Of a stretch of DNA of 53,637 bases, positions 43,362 to 52,199 are shown one piece after another (position 1 is the first letter of the stretch; every line of letters starts with the position of its first letter). The position numbers and the translations under genes are program-made. The notes under the pieces were generated by a model. The model made no database searches, was not told where the DNA came from, and saw only the letters and a program-made list of their open reading frames with translations. Location of the stretch: contig NZ_JBEXCV010000051.1 of assembly GCF_040605455.1 (NCBI RefSeq), forward strand, positions 1 through 53,637. The letters are read 5' to 3'. Origin of the DNA: Embleya sp040605455 (GTDB lineage Bacteria; Actinomycetota; Actinomycetes; Streptomycetales; Streptomycetaceae).

Positions 43362-43433
43362 CCGCGCCCTCGCGTCCCCGCGCCCTCGCGTCCCCGCGCC
43401 CTCGCGTCCCCGCGTCCTCGCCCTATCGCGTCC
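43362..43433. repeat. 16-bp tandem repeat, three perfect copies plus a degenerate one
   Basis: CCGCGCCCTCGCGTCC is repeated exactly at 43362-43377, 43378-43393 and 43394-43409. A fourth, interrupted copy follows to about 43433. The unit length is not a multiple of three and no gene spans it. Confidence 0.85.
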
Positions 43434-43671
43434 CCGGTCCTTCGCCTCCCAGCCCCCTCACGTCCCCGCACCTCCGCGCTGTCAGCCGGCGCTCTCCCGC
43501 GCTTGAATTGACCCATGATTCCGGCACGGAAATGCACCCTCTCATGGGTCGAAAGCCGCCGTAGATTGGTACCAACGAACAGCAGCCGGGAGCCGAGAGC
43601 CAAGCGGCGCACACCGACCGGCCCACCGATCCACTCGATCGACCCACCTCGTCACACTCCAGGGAGCCACC

Positions 43672-44187
43672 ATGTCCACGCACGCCTCGAACACCGCCGG
43701 CAACACCGCGAACACCGCCGCCGCCTCGATCCTGGTCCGCACCCAGGAGGCGGAGATCGTCCAGGACGGTCCCACCAGCCTGATCACGCTGCTGGCCGAC
43801 ACGCCCGGGATGACCGCCAACCTGGCCACCTTCCACAAGGGCTCCCCCGGCGCGCCCGCCCACTTCCACACCCGGGCAAGCGAGATGTTCCACGTCACCG
43901 AGGGCACGATGCGCATCCTGCTCGGCGAGGAGATCGTCACCCTCGAAACCGGCGACTTCCTGCTGGTGCCGCCGCACACACCGCACGCCTTCGCGCCGGC
44001 GCCGGACACCGAGGCCAAGATGCTGGTCGTGTTCACGCCCGGCATGGACCGCTTCGACTACTACCGGCTCCTGGAGCGCGTGTACCGCGGCGAGGCCGAC
44101 GTCGCCGAACTGCGCGAGACCTCCGAGCGGTTCGACAACCACTACGTCGACAGCCCGGTGTGGCGTCAGGCCCTCGCCGGTGCGTGA
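43672..44187 (+). CDS. Cupin-domain protein
   Basis: This 171-aa protein has a single cupin_2 barrel. Motif 1 is GAPAHFHTRASEMFHVTEG (near residues 63-81, with the metal ligands His, His and Glu) and motif 2 is GDFLLVPPHTPHAF (near 97-110, with the fourth His). The N-terminal 20 residues are Asn/Thr/Ala-rich and probably unstructured. Cupins of this kind are dioxygenases, isomerases or binding proteins; none of these can be chosen from sequence. The next gene in the same direction (131 bases away) is an MFS exporter, so the two may work together. The start ATG has GGGAG upstream. Confidence 0.82.
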   Translation: MSTHASNTAGNTANTAAASILVRTQEAEIVQDGPTSLITLLADTPGMTANLATFHKGSPGAPAHFHTRASEMFHVTEGTMRILLGEEIVTLETGDFLLVPPHTPHAFAPAPDTEAKMLVVFTPGMDRFDYYRLLERVYRGEADVAELRETSERFDNHYVDSPVWRQALAGA

Positions 44188-44318
44188 GGTCCCGCCCGAT
44201 CCGTCGCCGGTCGCCTCGTCCTGATCCCTCCCGGGAAGGCGAGGCGGCCCGAGTCCTGCCCCGCCCCGCCCGCGGCCGGCACCCTTGCCCGCTGCCCTCC
44301 CGCTCCGAGGAGACCACG

Positions 44319-45596
44319 ATGAGCACCACCTCCGTGCCGACCCGGCCGGTGTCGGCGTCAGGCACCTCCGTGCCGACCGGCACGCCGTCCCGACCGCTCG
44401 CCGGCCACACCGCGCCACGGCCCGAACGCCGCGTGCCCGCCCTCGTCTTGGCCCTGCTCGCCGCACCGCTCGCGATCAGCGCCAACAGCCCCGTGTTGAT
44501 CCTCCCGGACATCGCGGCCGACCTGGGCGTCTCGTCGGCCACCGGTTCGTGGCTGGTCGGTGTGTTCGGCTGGGCGGTCGCGATCGGGACGCCGTTGGCG
44601 GCAGCGCTGATCCGCCGGCGCGGCGCGCGTACCGCGCTGATGGTGTCCGCCGCCACGGTCGCGCTCGGCACGGTGGTGGTTGCCCTCTCGCCGTGGCTGC
44701 CGCTGCTGATCGCGGGGCGGGCGGCACAGGCGTTCGGCGGTGCCGGGCTGACCGCCGTCGCGCTGAACCTGGCCGGCTCGGTGCGCCGGATGGGCGTGAT
44801 CACCGCGCTCTTCGGCATGTGCGGCGCGGTCGGCCCGACCGCGGGCGTCGTACTCGGCGATGCGCTGTCCTGGCGCGTCCCGCTGATCGCCTCCGCCGTG
44901 GGTCTGCCGGCCGTACTCTTCGTCGCCCGCCGGGCGCCGGCCCGGGCGTCTGCCGCCGACGCCGATCGATTCGACTCGGTGGGCGCGCTGCTGTCGACCG
45001 TGCTCGTGTCCGCGCTCGTACTGGTGCCGCTGTATCCGCTGCCCGCGCTGTTCGGCGCCCTGATCGCTCTCGCTGCCCTGGCCCTGCGTCTGCGGGTGGC
45101 GCCGAACGGCTTCGTGCCGGTGGCGATCCTGCGCAGTCCGACCTTCGGCCTGGCGGCCGGCGTCACGCTGGCGCTGTCCACGTCGTACTTCACCCTGCTG
45201 TTCGCCGTCCCGCGCCTGCTCGCCCGGGACACGGACTGGAGCACCGGACGAATCGGCCTGGCCCAACTGGTCGCGCTGCTCGTAGGCTCGGCAGCCACCT
45301 GGGGCTTCGCCGCCATCTCCGGCCGGCTCGGCCGACGCACCGGCCCGGCCCTGCTGGTCACGCTGGGCGTACTCGTCCCGGCAACCGCCCTGTTCGGCGT
45401 CGGGGCCCCGCTGCTCCTGCTCGTCACCGCGTTCTCGGTCTTCACCGCCACCGCCGGGCAGGCCACCCTCGCGGTGCTCGCCGCCGGGTCCGTCGCGCCC
45501 GAGCAACGCCCGACCGCCATCGGCCTGTTCAACCTGTGCTACCTCCTGGGTGGTGCCTTCGGGCCGGCCATCGCGGCCCTCCTCACCATCAACTGA
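44319..45596 (+). CDS. MFS transporter (multidrug efflux type)
   Basis: This 425-aa protein has about 12 membrane helices after a 35-residue polar, Ser/Thr/Pro-rich N-terminus. Motifs include ANSPVLILPDIAADLGVSSA near residue 58, WAVAIGTPLAAALIRRRGAR near 87 (loop 2-3) and GGAGLTAVALNLAGSVRRMG near 142. The helix 5 region contains MCGAVGPTAGVVLGD, matching the antiporter motif C pattern of drug/H+ exporters. It probably exports a hydrophobic compound. The start ATG follows GAGGAG. It lies downstream of the cupin gene, without a clear terminator between them. Confidence 0.85.
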   Translation: MSTTSVPTRPVSASGTSVPTGTPSRPLAGHTAPRPERRVPALVLALLAAPLAISANSPVLILPDIAADLGVSSATGSWLVGVFGWAVAIGTPLAAALIRRRGARTALMVSAATVALGTVVVALSPWLPLLIAGRAAQAFGGAGLTAVALNLAGSVRRMGVITALFGMCGAVGPTAGVVLGDALSWRVPLIASAVGLPAVLFVARRAPARASAADADRFDSVGALLSTVLVSALVLVPLYPLPALFGALIALAALALRLRVAPNGFVPVAILRSPTFGLAAGVTLALSTSYFTLLFAVPRLLARDTDWSTGRIGLAQLVALLVGSAATWGFAAISGRLGRRTGPALLVTLGVLVPATALFGVGAPLLLLVTAFSVFTATAGQATLAVLAAGSVAPEQRPTAIGLFNLCYLLGGAFGPAIAALLTIN

Positions 45597-45845
45597 CCGC
45601 CCGACCAAGCGCGCCCGCCGGCATCCGACCGGTCCGAATCCCGACCGTGCCGCCGGGCCGTCGTCCGAACCGGCCCATCGATACTCAGGACAGACGTTCG
45701 GTACTCAGGTTCGCGACCGAGTAGCCGGGCGGATGGTTCGCGTCGGTGGGCGCCGTCAGGATGTGGTGTGCAGCAGCGGGCGCGGGTGGGGCGGGACCGC
45801 CGACACGGGGTGGCGGAACGGGCGTCGGGACGGGTGGGATGTTCG

Positions 45846-45890
45846 AGGGGTGGGGTTTCGCCGCCACGGTGGCGGCGAAACCCCACCCCT
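45846..45890. terminator. Long perfect hairpin (20-bp stem)
   Basis: Arms 45846-45865 and 45871-45890 are perfectly complementary around a 5-base loop (ACGGT). The core GGGGTTTCGCCG is the same as in the hairpin at 43261-43300. It lies 250 bases after the MFS gene and may end that transcript. Confidence 0.7.
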
Positions 45891-45955
45891 TCGTCGGTTG
45901 TCCATGCCTCGGATCGACTCCGGCCCCGCCGGGAGTGGTCTTGTACGATCCCGGC

Positions 45956-46036
45956 ATGGTGGCCGGCTCGCAGATCCTCGCGTGGCGGCCGCCGGTGGCC
46001 GGGGTGCACGAGGTCCTGCACGCGGAATCGGAGGCG
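45956..46036 (+). pseudogene. Head fragment resembling an AraC-family regulator
   Basis: From ATG 45956 about 25 codons read MVAGSQILAWRPPVAGVHEV and LHAE. This resembles the beginning of AraC-family regulators with an N-terminal cupin, which often start with AWRP-x-V-x-G-x-x-EV-x-HA. The expected HTHDTW motif and everything after it are missing. Confidence 0.4.
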
Positions 46037-46352
46037 AAGAGCAGGCTCGCCCTCGTCACCGAGCGGCTGCGCGCGCACCCGACCGGCCGCGTCGCCGCCG
46101 TGCCCGCCCTGTGCGACCCGGGGCCGGCCCGGAGCACACCTGGTCGCGGCCCACGAAGCGGCCGGCGCACCCGGGCCCGATCCGACCGGCCGGCGCTGAG
46201 GCCGGCTCCCGCGAGGCACCCCTATCCGGCCCCCTACCGATGGCCCGCCGAAGCCCAACCGTCGGTGAGTTGTGGTGGGGTGGTCGTCGGGAACCCGCCC
46301 GAAACGGGGAAACGGCGGTGGACAGGTCGGCCCGACGAGGGGAAATCGAACA

Positions 46353-49300
46353 GTGACGCATGGAGCCGCGCGCCGGTACGACCCGGCCGCCGAGGTGCTG
46401 CTCGGGCTCGCGGTGGCGAGCGGCGAACCCGGGGACGCAGGCCGATTGCGCCATCGACTGGGCGAGACCGACCCCGGCTACCTGGCCGACGCGTCGTTGC
46501 CGATCGTCGGGCGCACCAAGGCGGTTCGTGATCCCGACGTGCTGGTGCGGCGTGCGGTGGCGCGCAACCCCCGGGCCACCGCCGCCGATCTGGCCGCGCT
46601 GTTGGATCGGCCGGACCCGGTGGTGGACCGGCTGGTGTACCGGCATGCCACCGCGCTGCCGTGGATGCGCCGCGAAGTGCTCGCCCCGGGCCGGCATCCG
46701 GATCCGGGCGCGCTCACGGTGTTGTTGGAGGAGATCCGGGCTTGCGCCGAAGACCCGCCGGACCACCCGCACTTCGTCGGTGCCGCCGTGGTGTCTGACG
46801 TGCCGGCGCTGGTCGAGCACGCGCTGCGCACGAGCGGCCCGCGATTGACCAGGGCCGAGCAACTCCGGGGCACGCTCGGTCTGTTCGTCGATGCGCCGCG
46901 GCTGGCCGGGCTGCTCGCGGAGATGGAAACGGACCCGGACTCGGTCGGCGGTCGGCCCGGACCACCGATCGAGACCGACAGCTGCGGCGTCGGTCCGCCG
47001 ATCGCGCCCGACATCGCCGATCTCGCCGCCCGCGCCCTGGCCTCGGGACGGGTCGCCGACCTGCGGGCCGCGGTGTTCGCCGCCGAAGGCACCACCGGCC
47101 TGATCACCGGTCTGCGCGCCGGCGAGCCGGAACCGACCTGGCGCCGCGACCTGGACTGGGCCGAACTCCTCGCCGCCCAGCGGGCCGAGCCGTTGCCCGA
47201 GGCGGCCTGCGCCGCGCTGGCCGGGCGGGCGGACTGTCCCGATGCCCTGCTCGTGGAGCTCTACCGGGCGCACCCGGAAACCGTGGCCCGAACGGCCCGT
47301 CCCTCGGTCGCCCTCCTCGAAGCCGCCGCGCACCACCCGGGCCACCCCGAGTCGGCCCGGATCGCCGCCGCAGCCGCCGCGGCCGGGCTGATCGACGAGC
47401 GACACACCACGCTGGTCCTGGAGACGATGGCCCCCGCCCGGGCCGCGGTCGCCACGCTGGCCGAACTCCCGGCCGGCCGCCCGCTCACCGACCTGATCCA
47501 CCGTCACCTGGGCAACTCGGCAAGCCGTTGGGCCACGCTGCGGGTCACCCTCTCGCGTCATCGGGGCACCCTGGCCGAGTTGCTGGCCCACATCGCCGAC
47601 GGATCCGTTCCGGACGCCGGTGCGACCGCTCCGCCGGCCCTGTCCAGGCCCTATCGGTTTCTTCTCTACGCCGCCGAACCCGAGGACCTACGCGCGTTGT
47701 TGCCGCAGTTGCCCGACGAGTTGTTGCGCGACCTGCTGGGCAAGGGGCCGCTGCCGACGCACGCGCTCGACGTCGCGCTGGCCACCCGCGATCCGCGAGT
47801 CTGTGCGACCGTCGCACGCAACGCCGGCCTGGATCCGCGCGAGTTGGGCCGGCTGGTGGCGCTGGACGAACCGAGCGTCGACGCGGCCGTGTACCGCAAC
47901 CATCACACCCCGCTGACCCTGCGCCGCACCATCGCCTCCGGCGTGCCGCGCACCCCGGGCCGTACCGCACCCGTGCCACTGGACCCGCGGTTGCGCGCCG
48001 ACCTGCTCGACTGCCGGGACCAGCGCCGGCTCACGCCGCTGGCGGTCAGCGGCGACCCGGAACTCGTGCACGCCGCGCTCCATACGTTCCCGTCCGCCGA
48101 CGTACGCTGCTTCGCGTTCCTGCGGGTGTGGCAGCGCGGCGGCCCCGAAGCGGTCCGGCGCCTGGTGGAACTCCTCGGCGGGTCGGGCCACTGCGACCAA
48201 ACGGCCGCCGTCCTGGAGGCGCTCGAAGCCCCCGACGGGCCGAGCCGGTTGGGCACCTCGCGCATCCCCTACGAGGATCCCGAGGCCCTGCCGCGCGTGT
48301 TCGCCACCACCAGGGGACGCAACGCCACCCGCCGACTGATGGCCACCCTCGTGCACGAACCGTACGTCTACGACCTGCCGCGCCTGGTCGCGCAGCATCG
48401 CGAAACGCCGTACCCGCCCGAGCCGATCGACGAACTCCTGCGCCACGAGCACACCGACGGCGAACTCGGCCGGCTGCTTCGGCTCGCCCTGGTCAACCGC
48501 ACGTGCGGCACCGGCGCCGAGGATCTCAACCGCGAACCGGTCGACCGGCTGGGCGCCGTCGCGTTCGGCCGCGCCGATGCCGCGTGGGTGAACGACTGCG
48601 TCGATCAAGACCTGCTGGATCCGGTCCGGCTGGTGGACACGGCACGGCCGGCCGGCGAGGTGCTACGCGCGCTGCCCAAGCTGACGCCAAAGACGGTGGC
48701 CGCGCCGATCCAGGCACGACTGGCGGAACTGGTCCGGACCCACCTGGCCGGCCACGTCGAGGCCACGGTGATCGGACTCGGCCTGCTCGACTCGTTCACC
48801 GGCACCGTCGCCGAGCTGATCACCGTCGCCGCACAGGCGGCCGGCCGGCCGCCCGGCGCCGCGCAACGGGCCCTGGACGACGCGGAGATCGCCGAGTACG
48901 CCCGCGCCCTCGCGCGGCACGCGCCGACGTTGCGCACCGGCGAGCCGACCGGGCCGACCCTGCCGACCAGACGCGGTCGGCGCAACACCCCCGATCGAGG
49001 CTGCGCGCTCGCCGCCGCGCAGTTGTTGCGCCGGATCGTGCCGGATGCGCCGATACCCACCGACCCGTCGGTGCTCGCGGTGTTCGCGGAGACCCTCGAA
49101 GCAGATCTGCCCGGCCTGCGCCACCCGGACTGGCTGGTCGCGGCGTGTGCGGCCGGCGGGTGCGACCTGCCGCGCGAACGACTGGCCCGGCGGGATCCGG
49201 CCGGCTTCCGGGACACCGCCTCCGCCCCCGTGCGCTATCGCGCGGGCCTGGTCGGGCCGACCGAGATGATCGCCACGACGCCGGCGCGCGTGCTCGGCGC

Positions 49301-50894
49301 GGCCCGCCCGGGCGAGTTCTCCCAGTTGGCCCGGAAGCCGCTCACCCGGGCGGTACGCGCACTGCTCGCCGACCGACTCGGCCACGATCGCGGCCGCTGG
49401 CTCGCCGCGTTGACCGCGATGGACACGGACGCGGGCGAACTGCCGCTGCCCGCACTGCTCGATCGGGTCACCGCCGGGCCCGACCGCCGACCCGAACCCG
49501 CGCCCGCAACGCTGTCGAGCGCCGGTGCGGCCCTGCTCGTGTACGCCGACGTGCACGTGCTCCGCGCCGTGCTCCCGTTGCTGGGCCCGCAGGCGCCGAG
49601 CTCCCTGGCTCGCGACGCCAAGCGCACCCGGCACGTCGGCGACGACCTCGTCGGGTACGTACTGGGTCTGGCCGACGTGGGTCCCGCACTGGTCCTGGCC
49701 GAGGGCGACCCGCGCTCGCCGCACACCCGACACATCCGGGAGAGGCTGCTCGATCGGGGTGATCCGGTGCTGGAAGATCGGCTGTACGGCGACGTGAAGC
49801 GGCGTGGGAACGTGGCCGAGCGGCGCCGGATCCTGGCCCGCGCGGCCGAGGACACCCGGCCGTTGTCGCCCGTGCTGCGCCGGCGCCTGCTCGATCCCGG
49901 GGTGTTCTCGAAGTACTGGGCGGACTCGTTGCGGGTGTCCGTGGAGGCGGCGTGCCCCGACGTGGTCGAGGTCGCGCTGGCCGGCATGGCCGGGAAGTTG
50001 TCGCTGCTCGACCAACTGATCGCGGCCCGCAACGCGTTGCGCTTCGGCGGCCCGCATCGGCTGCGCGCGCTGATCGACCGCGGACTGCTCGGCAGCGGCG
50101 CCGCCGGGGTCGCCGCGAAGGCGCTGACCGGCGTCGACGGCGTCGACGACCCGATCGGAGCGGGCGTCGCGGTGCTGACCTCGCGGATCGACCGCGAACT
50201 GTCGCCGGCCCGGCTGGTCGCCAGGCTGCGTACCTGTGACCGGCTCGCGGATGCCGAACGCATCCTGGACCGCCCCTACCGGTGCGACTGGACGCTACTG
50301 GCAAGCGAGCACGCCCGCGAGCCGTGGCCCGCCGGGGTGCGGCAGGCGCTGGTGAGTCGGCCGGACGCGCCCGAGGAGATCGTCGTGGCGATGGCGACCG
50401 ACCTGCGTCCCGCCGAGGCGTTCGCGGCGGCCCGGCGCGGCCCGCGGGCGGCCCGGACCGTCGCCGCGTGGGTGCTGCCGGACGGCGGTACCGCCGAATG
50501 GCACGTCGAGATCGAGGGGTTGATCGAGGCGGGCCTGCTCGGCGGCCACGACCTGGTGCACGAGGTGGGTCATGCCGACCGCGTGTTGCGCTACCTGGCC
50601 GACGCCGGGGCACGCGTCGACCCGTCCGAGCCGGTGCGGGTGGCGGTGGCGGCCGCCTATACCGAGGTCGCCGCGCTGACCGTGGATCTGCTCGGCACCG
50701 AGGACCGGTCCTGGCAGCGCCTGTTCGCCGCGCTGACCGAGCGCGACGAGCACTGGCGTCGCGCCGAGGGGCCGGCCGCGGGGGTCGCCGCACTGCTCGC
50801 GTACGCGGCGCGCGAACCGCTGGAGCCGGCCGCCGGTTCGGGTACCCGGACGCTGGTCCCCGAGGCCGCGCCGGGCGCCGCATCGGGTGGTTGA
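46353..50894 (+). CDS. Giant alpha-helical repeat protein (LRV/HEAT-like), 1,513 aa
   Basis: This cytoplasmic protein (no signal peptide, no membrane helix) is made almost wholly of short amphipathic helices. The leucine-rich-variant pattern is clearest near residues 50-85: RDPDVLVRRAVARNPRATAA, then DLAALLDRPDPVVDRLVYRH. It recurs later, for example near 470-515 (LATRDPRVCATVARNAGLDP and DEPSVDAAVYRNHHTPLTLR). Such repeats build curved scaffolds that bind proteins or nucleic acids. I see no enzymatic motif. The start is GTG 46353 after GAGGGGA. Neighbours give no functional hint: an unrelated hairpin lies upstream and a convergent siderophore-binding gene ends 17 bases after it. Streptomycete genomes hold similar large repeat proteins without assigned roles, so I give none. 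Confidence 0.75.
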   Translation: MTHGAARRYDPAAEVLLGLAVASGEPGDAGRLRHRLGETDPGYLADASLPIVGRTKAVRDPDVLVRRAVARNPRATAADLAALLDRPDPVVDRLVYRHATALPWMRREVLAPGRHPDPGALTVLLEEIRACAEDPPDHPHFVGAAVVSDVPALVEHALRTSGPRLTRAEQLRGTLGLFVDAPRLAGLLAEMETDPDSVGGRPGPPIETDSCGVGPPIAPDIADLAARALASGRVADLRAAVFAAEGTTGLITGLRAGEPEPTWRRDLDWAELLAAQRAEPLPEAACAALAGRADCPDALLVELYRAHPETVARTARPSVALLEAAAHHPGHPESARIAAAAAAAGLIDERHTTLVLETMAPARAAVATLAELPAGRPLTDLIHRHLGNSASRWATLRVTLSRHRGTLAELLAHIADGSVPDAGATAPPALSRPYRFLLYAAEPEDLRALLPQLPDELLRDLLGKGPLPTHALDVALATRDPRVCATVARNAGLDPRELGRLVALDEPSVDAAVYRNHHTPLTLRRTIASGVPRTPGRTAPVPLDPRLRADLLDCRDQRRLTPLAVSGDPELVHAALHTFPSADVRCFAFLRVWQRGGPEAVRRLVELLGGSGHCDQTAAVLEALEAPDGPSRLGTSRIPYEDPEALPRVFATTRGRNATRRLMATLVHEPYVYDLPRLVAQHRETPYPPEPIDELLRHEHTDGELGRLLRLALVNRTCGTGAEDLNREPVDRLGAVAFGRADAAWVNDCVDQDLLDPVRLVDTARPAGEVLRALPKLTPKTVAAPIQARLAELVRTHLAGHVEATVIGLGLLDSFTGTVAELITVAAQAAGRPPGAAQRALDDAEIAEYARALARHAPTLRTGEPTGPTLPTRRGRRNTPDRGCALAAAQLLRRIVPDAPIPTDPSVLAVFAETLEADLPGLRHPDWLVAACAAGGCDLPRERLARRDPAGFRDTASAPVRYRAGLVGPTEMIATTPARVLGAARPGEFSQLARKPLTRAVRALLADRLGHDRGRWLAALTAMDTDAGELPLPALLDRVTAGPDRRPEPAPATLSSAGAALLVYADVHVLRAVLPLLGPQAPSSLARDAKRTRHVGDDLVGYVLGLADVGPALVLAEGDPRSPHTRHIRERLLDRGDPVLEDRLYGDVKRRGNVAERRRILARAAEDTRPLSPVLRRRLLDPGVFSKYWADSLRVSVEAACPDVVEVALAGMAGKLSLLDQLIAARNALRFGGPHRLRALIDRGLLGSGAAGVAAKALTGVDGVDDPIGAGVAVLTSRIDRELSPARLVARLRTCDRLADAERILDRPYRCDWTLLASEHAREPWPAGVRQALVSRPDAPEEIVVAMATDLRPAEAFAAARRGPRAARTVAAWVLPDGGTAEWHVEIEGLIEAGLLGGHDLVHEVGHADRVLRYLADAGARVDPSEPVRVAVAAAYTEVAALTVDLLGTEDRSWQRLFAALTERDEHWRRAEGPAAGVAALLAYAAREPLEPAAGSGTRTLVPEAAPGAASGG

Positions 50895-50911
50895 CCGGGG
50901 GCTGTTCGGGC

Positions 50912-51934
50912 TCAGCCGATCAGGTTCTTCTCCAGGTCGCCCAGGATCGAGTTCGCCGCGACCACGCCCAGGCCGAGGTACCAGGTTTCGTCCGGGACCG
51001 TGACGGCCTTGCCCTTCTGCACCGCGCCGAGCTTCTTCCACAGCGGGTTGTCGGTCACCCGGGCCTGCGCGGTCTTGTCCGCGGGGCCGTAGGTGCCGAC
51101 AAAGATCCTGTCCGCGTCGGCCTCGGTGATCCGCTCCTCGGACAGTTCCACGGCCAGGTCGTCGATGTTCTGGTTGGCCGGACGCGGCAGGCCCACGTCC
51201 TGGAGCACGGTGCCGATCAGCGACTTGTTCGCGTACAGGCGGATCTTGCCCGGCATGAAGCGGACCATGGAGATGGTCGGCTTGTTCGAGCCCAGCTTGT
51301 CGCCGAGCGCCCTGGCCCGGGTCTGGTAGGCGTGCAACTGCGCTTGGGCCTCGGCGGTCTTGTCCAGGGCCGCGGCGTTGAGCAGGAAGTTCTCCTTCCA
51401 GGTGTAGCCGGGGCGCACCGAGAACACGGTCGGCGCGATCTTGCTCAACACCGCGTACTGCTGTTCCGCGCGCAGCTTGCTGCCCAGGATCAGGTCCGGC
51501 TTGAGGTTCTCGATCGCCTCCAGGTTGAGGCTGTTGATCGTGCCGACCTTGGCCGGCTTGCCCGCTTTGCCGTCCAGATAGGCCGGGAGTTCCTGGGACC
51601 CGTCGGTGAAGGCGACGCCGACCGGCTGCACGCCCAGCGCCGCGACGTTGTCCAGTTCGCCGGTGTCCAACACGACGACCCGCTTGGGCTGCGCCTTGAG
51701 CGTCACGTCGCCCATCGCGGTGCGGATCGTGCGCGGGTACTGACCGGGCGCGGCGTCGGTGCCCAGGCCCGTGGTCACCTGGCCGGCGCTGCCGAACTCC
51801 TTGCCGCCGGCTGCGACGGCGGGCTTGCCGCCGCCCTTGTTCCCGTCGGACGAGTCCGAGCCGCAGGCTCCGGTGAGCAGGGCGGCGGACAGGGTCACGG
51901 CGACGGCGGCGATCCGGCGGCGAGGTATCGGCAT
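50912..51934 (-). CDS. Iron-siderophore ABC transporter substrate-binding lipoprotein
   Basis: This 340-aa protein is a periplasmic-binding-type (FecB/FepB family) receptor on the outer membrane face. Its signal peptide ends in a lipobox (LTGACGS, Cys near residue 24). The mature protein has TLKAQPKRVVVLDTGELDNV near 76-95, VGTINSLNLEAIENLKPDLI near 130-149 and VRFMPGKIRLYANKSLIGTV near 220-240, as is typical for ferric-siderophore binding. The cognate permease and ATPase genes are not in the window. An iron box about 90 bases upstream indicates repression by the iron regulator (DmdR/IdeR) when iron is plentiful. The start ATG 51934 is preceded by AAGGAACC. Confidence 0.9.
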   Translation of the reverse strand: MPIPRRRIAAVAVTLSAALLTGACGSDSSDGNKGGGKPAVAAGGKEFGSAGQVTTGLGTDAAPGQYPRTIRTAMGDVTLKAQPKRVVVLDTGELDNVAALGVQPVGVAFTDGSQELPAYLDGKAGKPAKVGTINSLNLEAIENLKPDLILGSKLRAEQQYAVLSKIAPTVFSVRPGYTWKENFLLNAAALDKTAEAQAQLHAYQTRARALGDKLGSNKPTISMVRFMPGKIRLYANKSLIGTVLQDVGLPRPANQNIDDLAVELSEERITEADADRIFVGTYGPADKTAQARVTDNPLWKKLGAVQKGKAVTVPDETWYLGLGVVAANSILGDLEKNLIG

Positions 51935-52025
51935 GGGTCCTGGTTCCTTGGCGCGTGTGGGGACACGAGCCGGGCGCTGCGACGAGGCGGCGCTCGGCCC
52001 GCGCTGCTGGGGCAGGGCGATTCGG

Positions 52026-52044
52026 TGAGGCAAGCCTTACCTTT
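52026..52044. promoter_or_regulatory. Iron box (DmdR/IdeR-type operator)
   Basis: On the minus strand this 19-bp site reads AAAGGTAAGGCTTGCCTCA. It matches the iron-box consensus TTAGGTTAGGCTAACCTAA at 13 of 19 positions, including the core GGCT and CCT. It lies between the divergent siderophore-binding and MOCOS-like genes, so iron might control both. Confidence 0.75.
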
Positions 52045-52199
52045 CCTTACCCTAGGGGATCCTTGCCGCGGATCAACCATCAGGGCCGAGACCGGGCACC
52101 GGCCGGCCCGGGCCCGGTCGGCGGCGCGGGGCCGGCGCATCCGTTGACGGCGCCGCCGGTGCGGCGCAAGACTCGACAGTCCCGGGGGAGGTGAGGCCG

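Larger units (their letters stand above)
42891..43671. other. Gene-free stretch with hairpin and tandem repeats
   Basis: I see no supported gene in this 780-base gap. It contains a long hairpin (43261-43300) and a 16-bp tandem repeat (43362-43409), both listed separately. GGGAGCC just before 43672 is the ribosome binding site of the cupin gene. Confidence 0.5.
45597..46352. other. Intergenic region with a hairpin and a relic
   Basis: No intact gene is visible. The stretch holds a 20-bp-stem hairpin and a short AraC-like head, both listed separately. The remaining open frames are Arg/Gly/Pro-rich and look non-coding. GAGGGGA near 46338 is the ribosome binding site of the large repeat protein. 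Confidence 0.5.

Noticed and set aside
46353..50894. Reading the giant protein as a NACHT/STAND-type defence ATPase
   Set aside because: No Walker A or B motif and no effector domain could be found in the translation.
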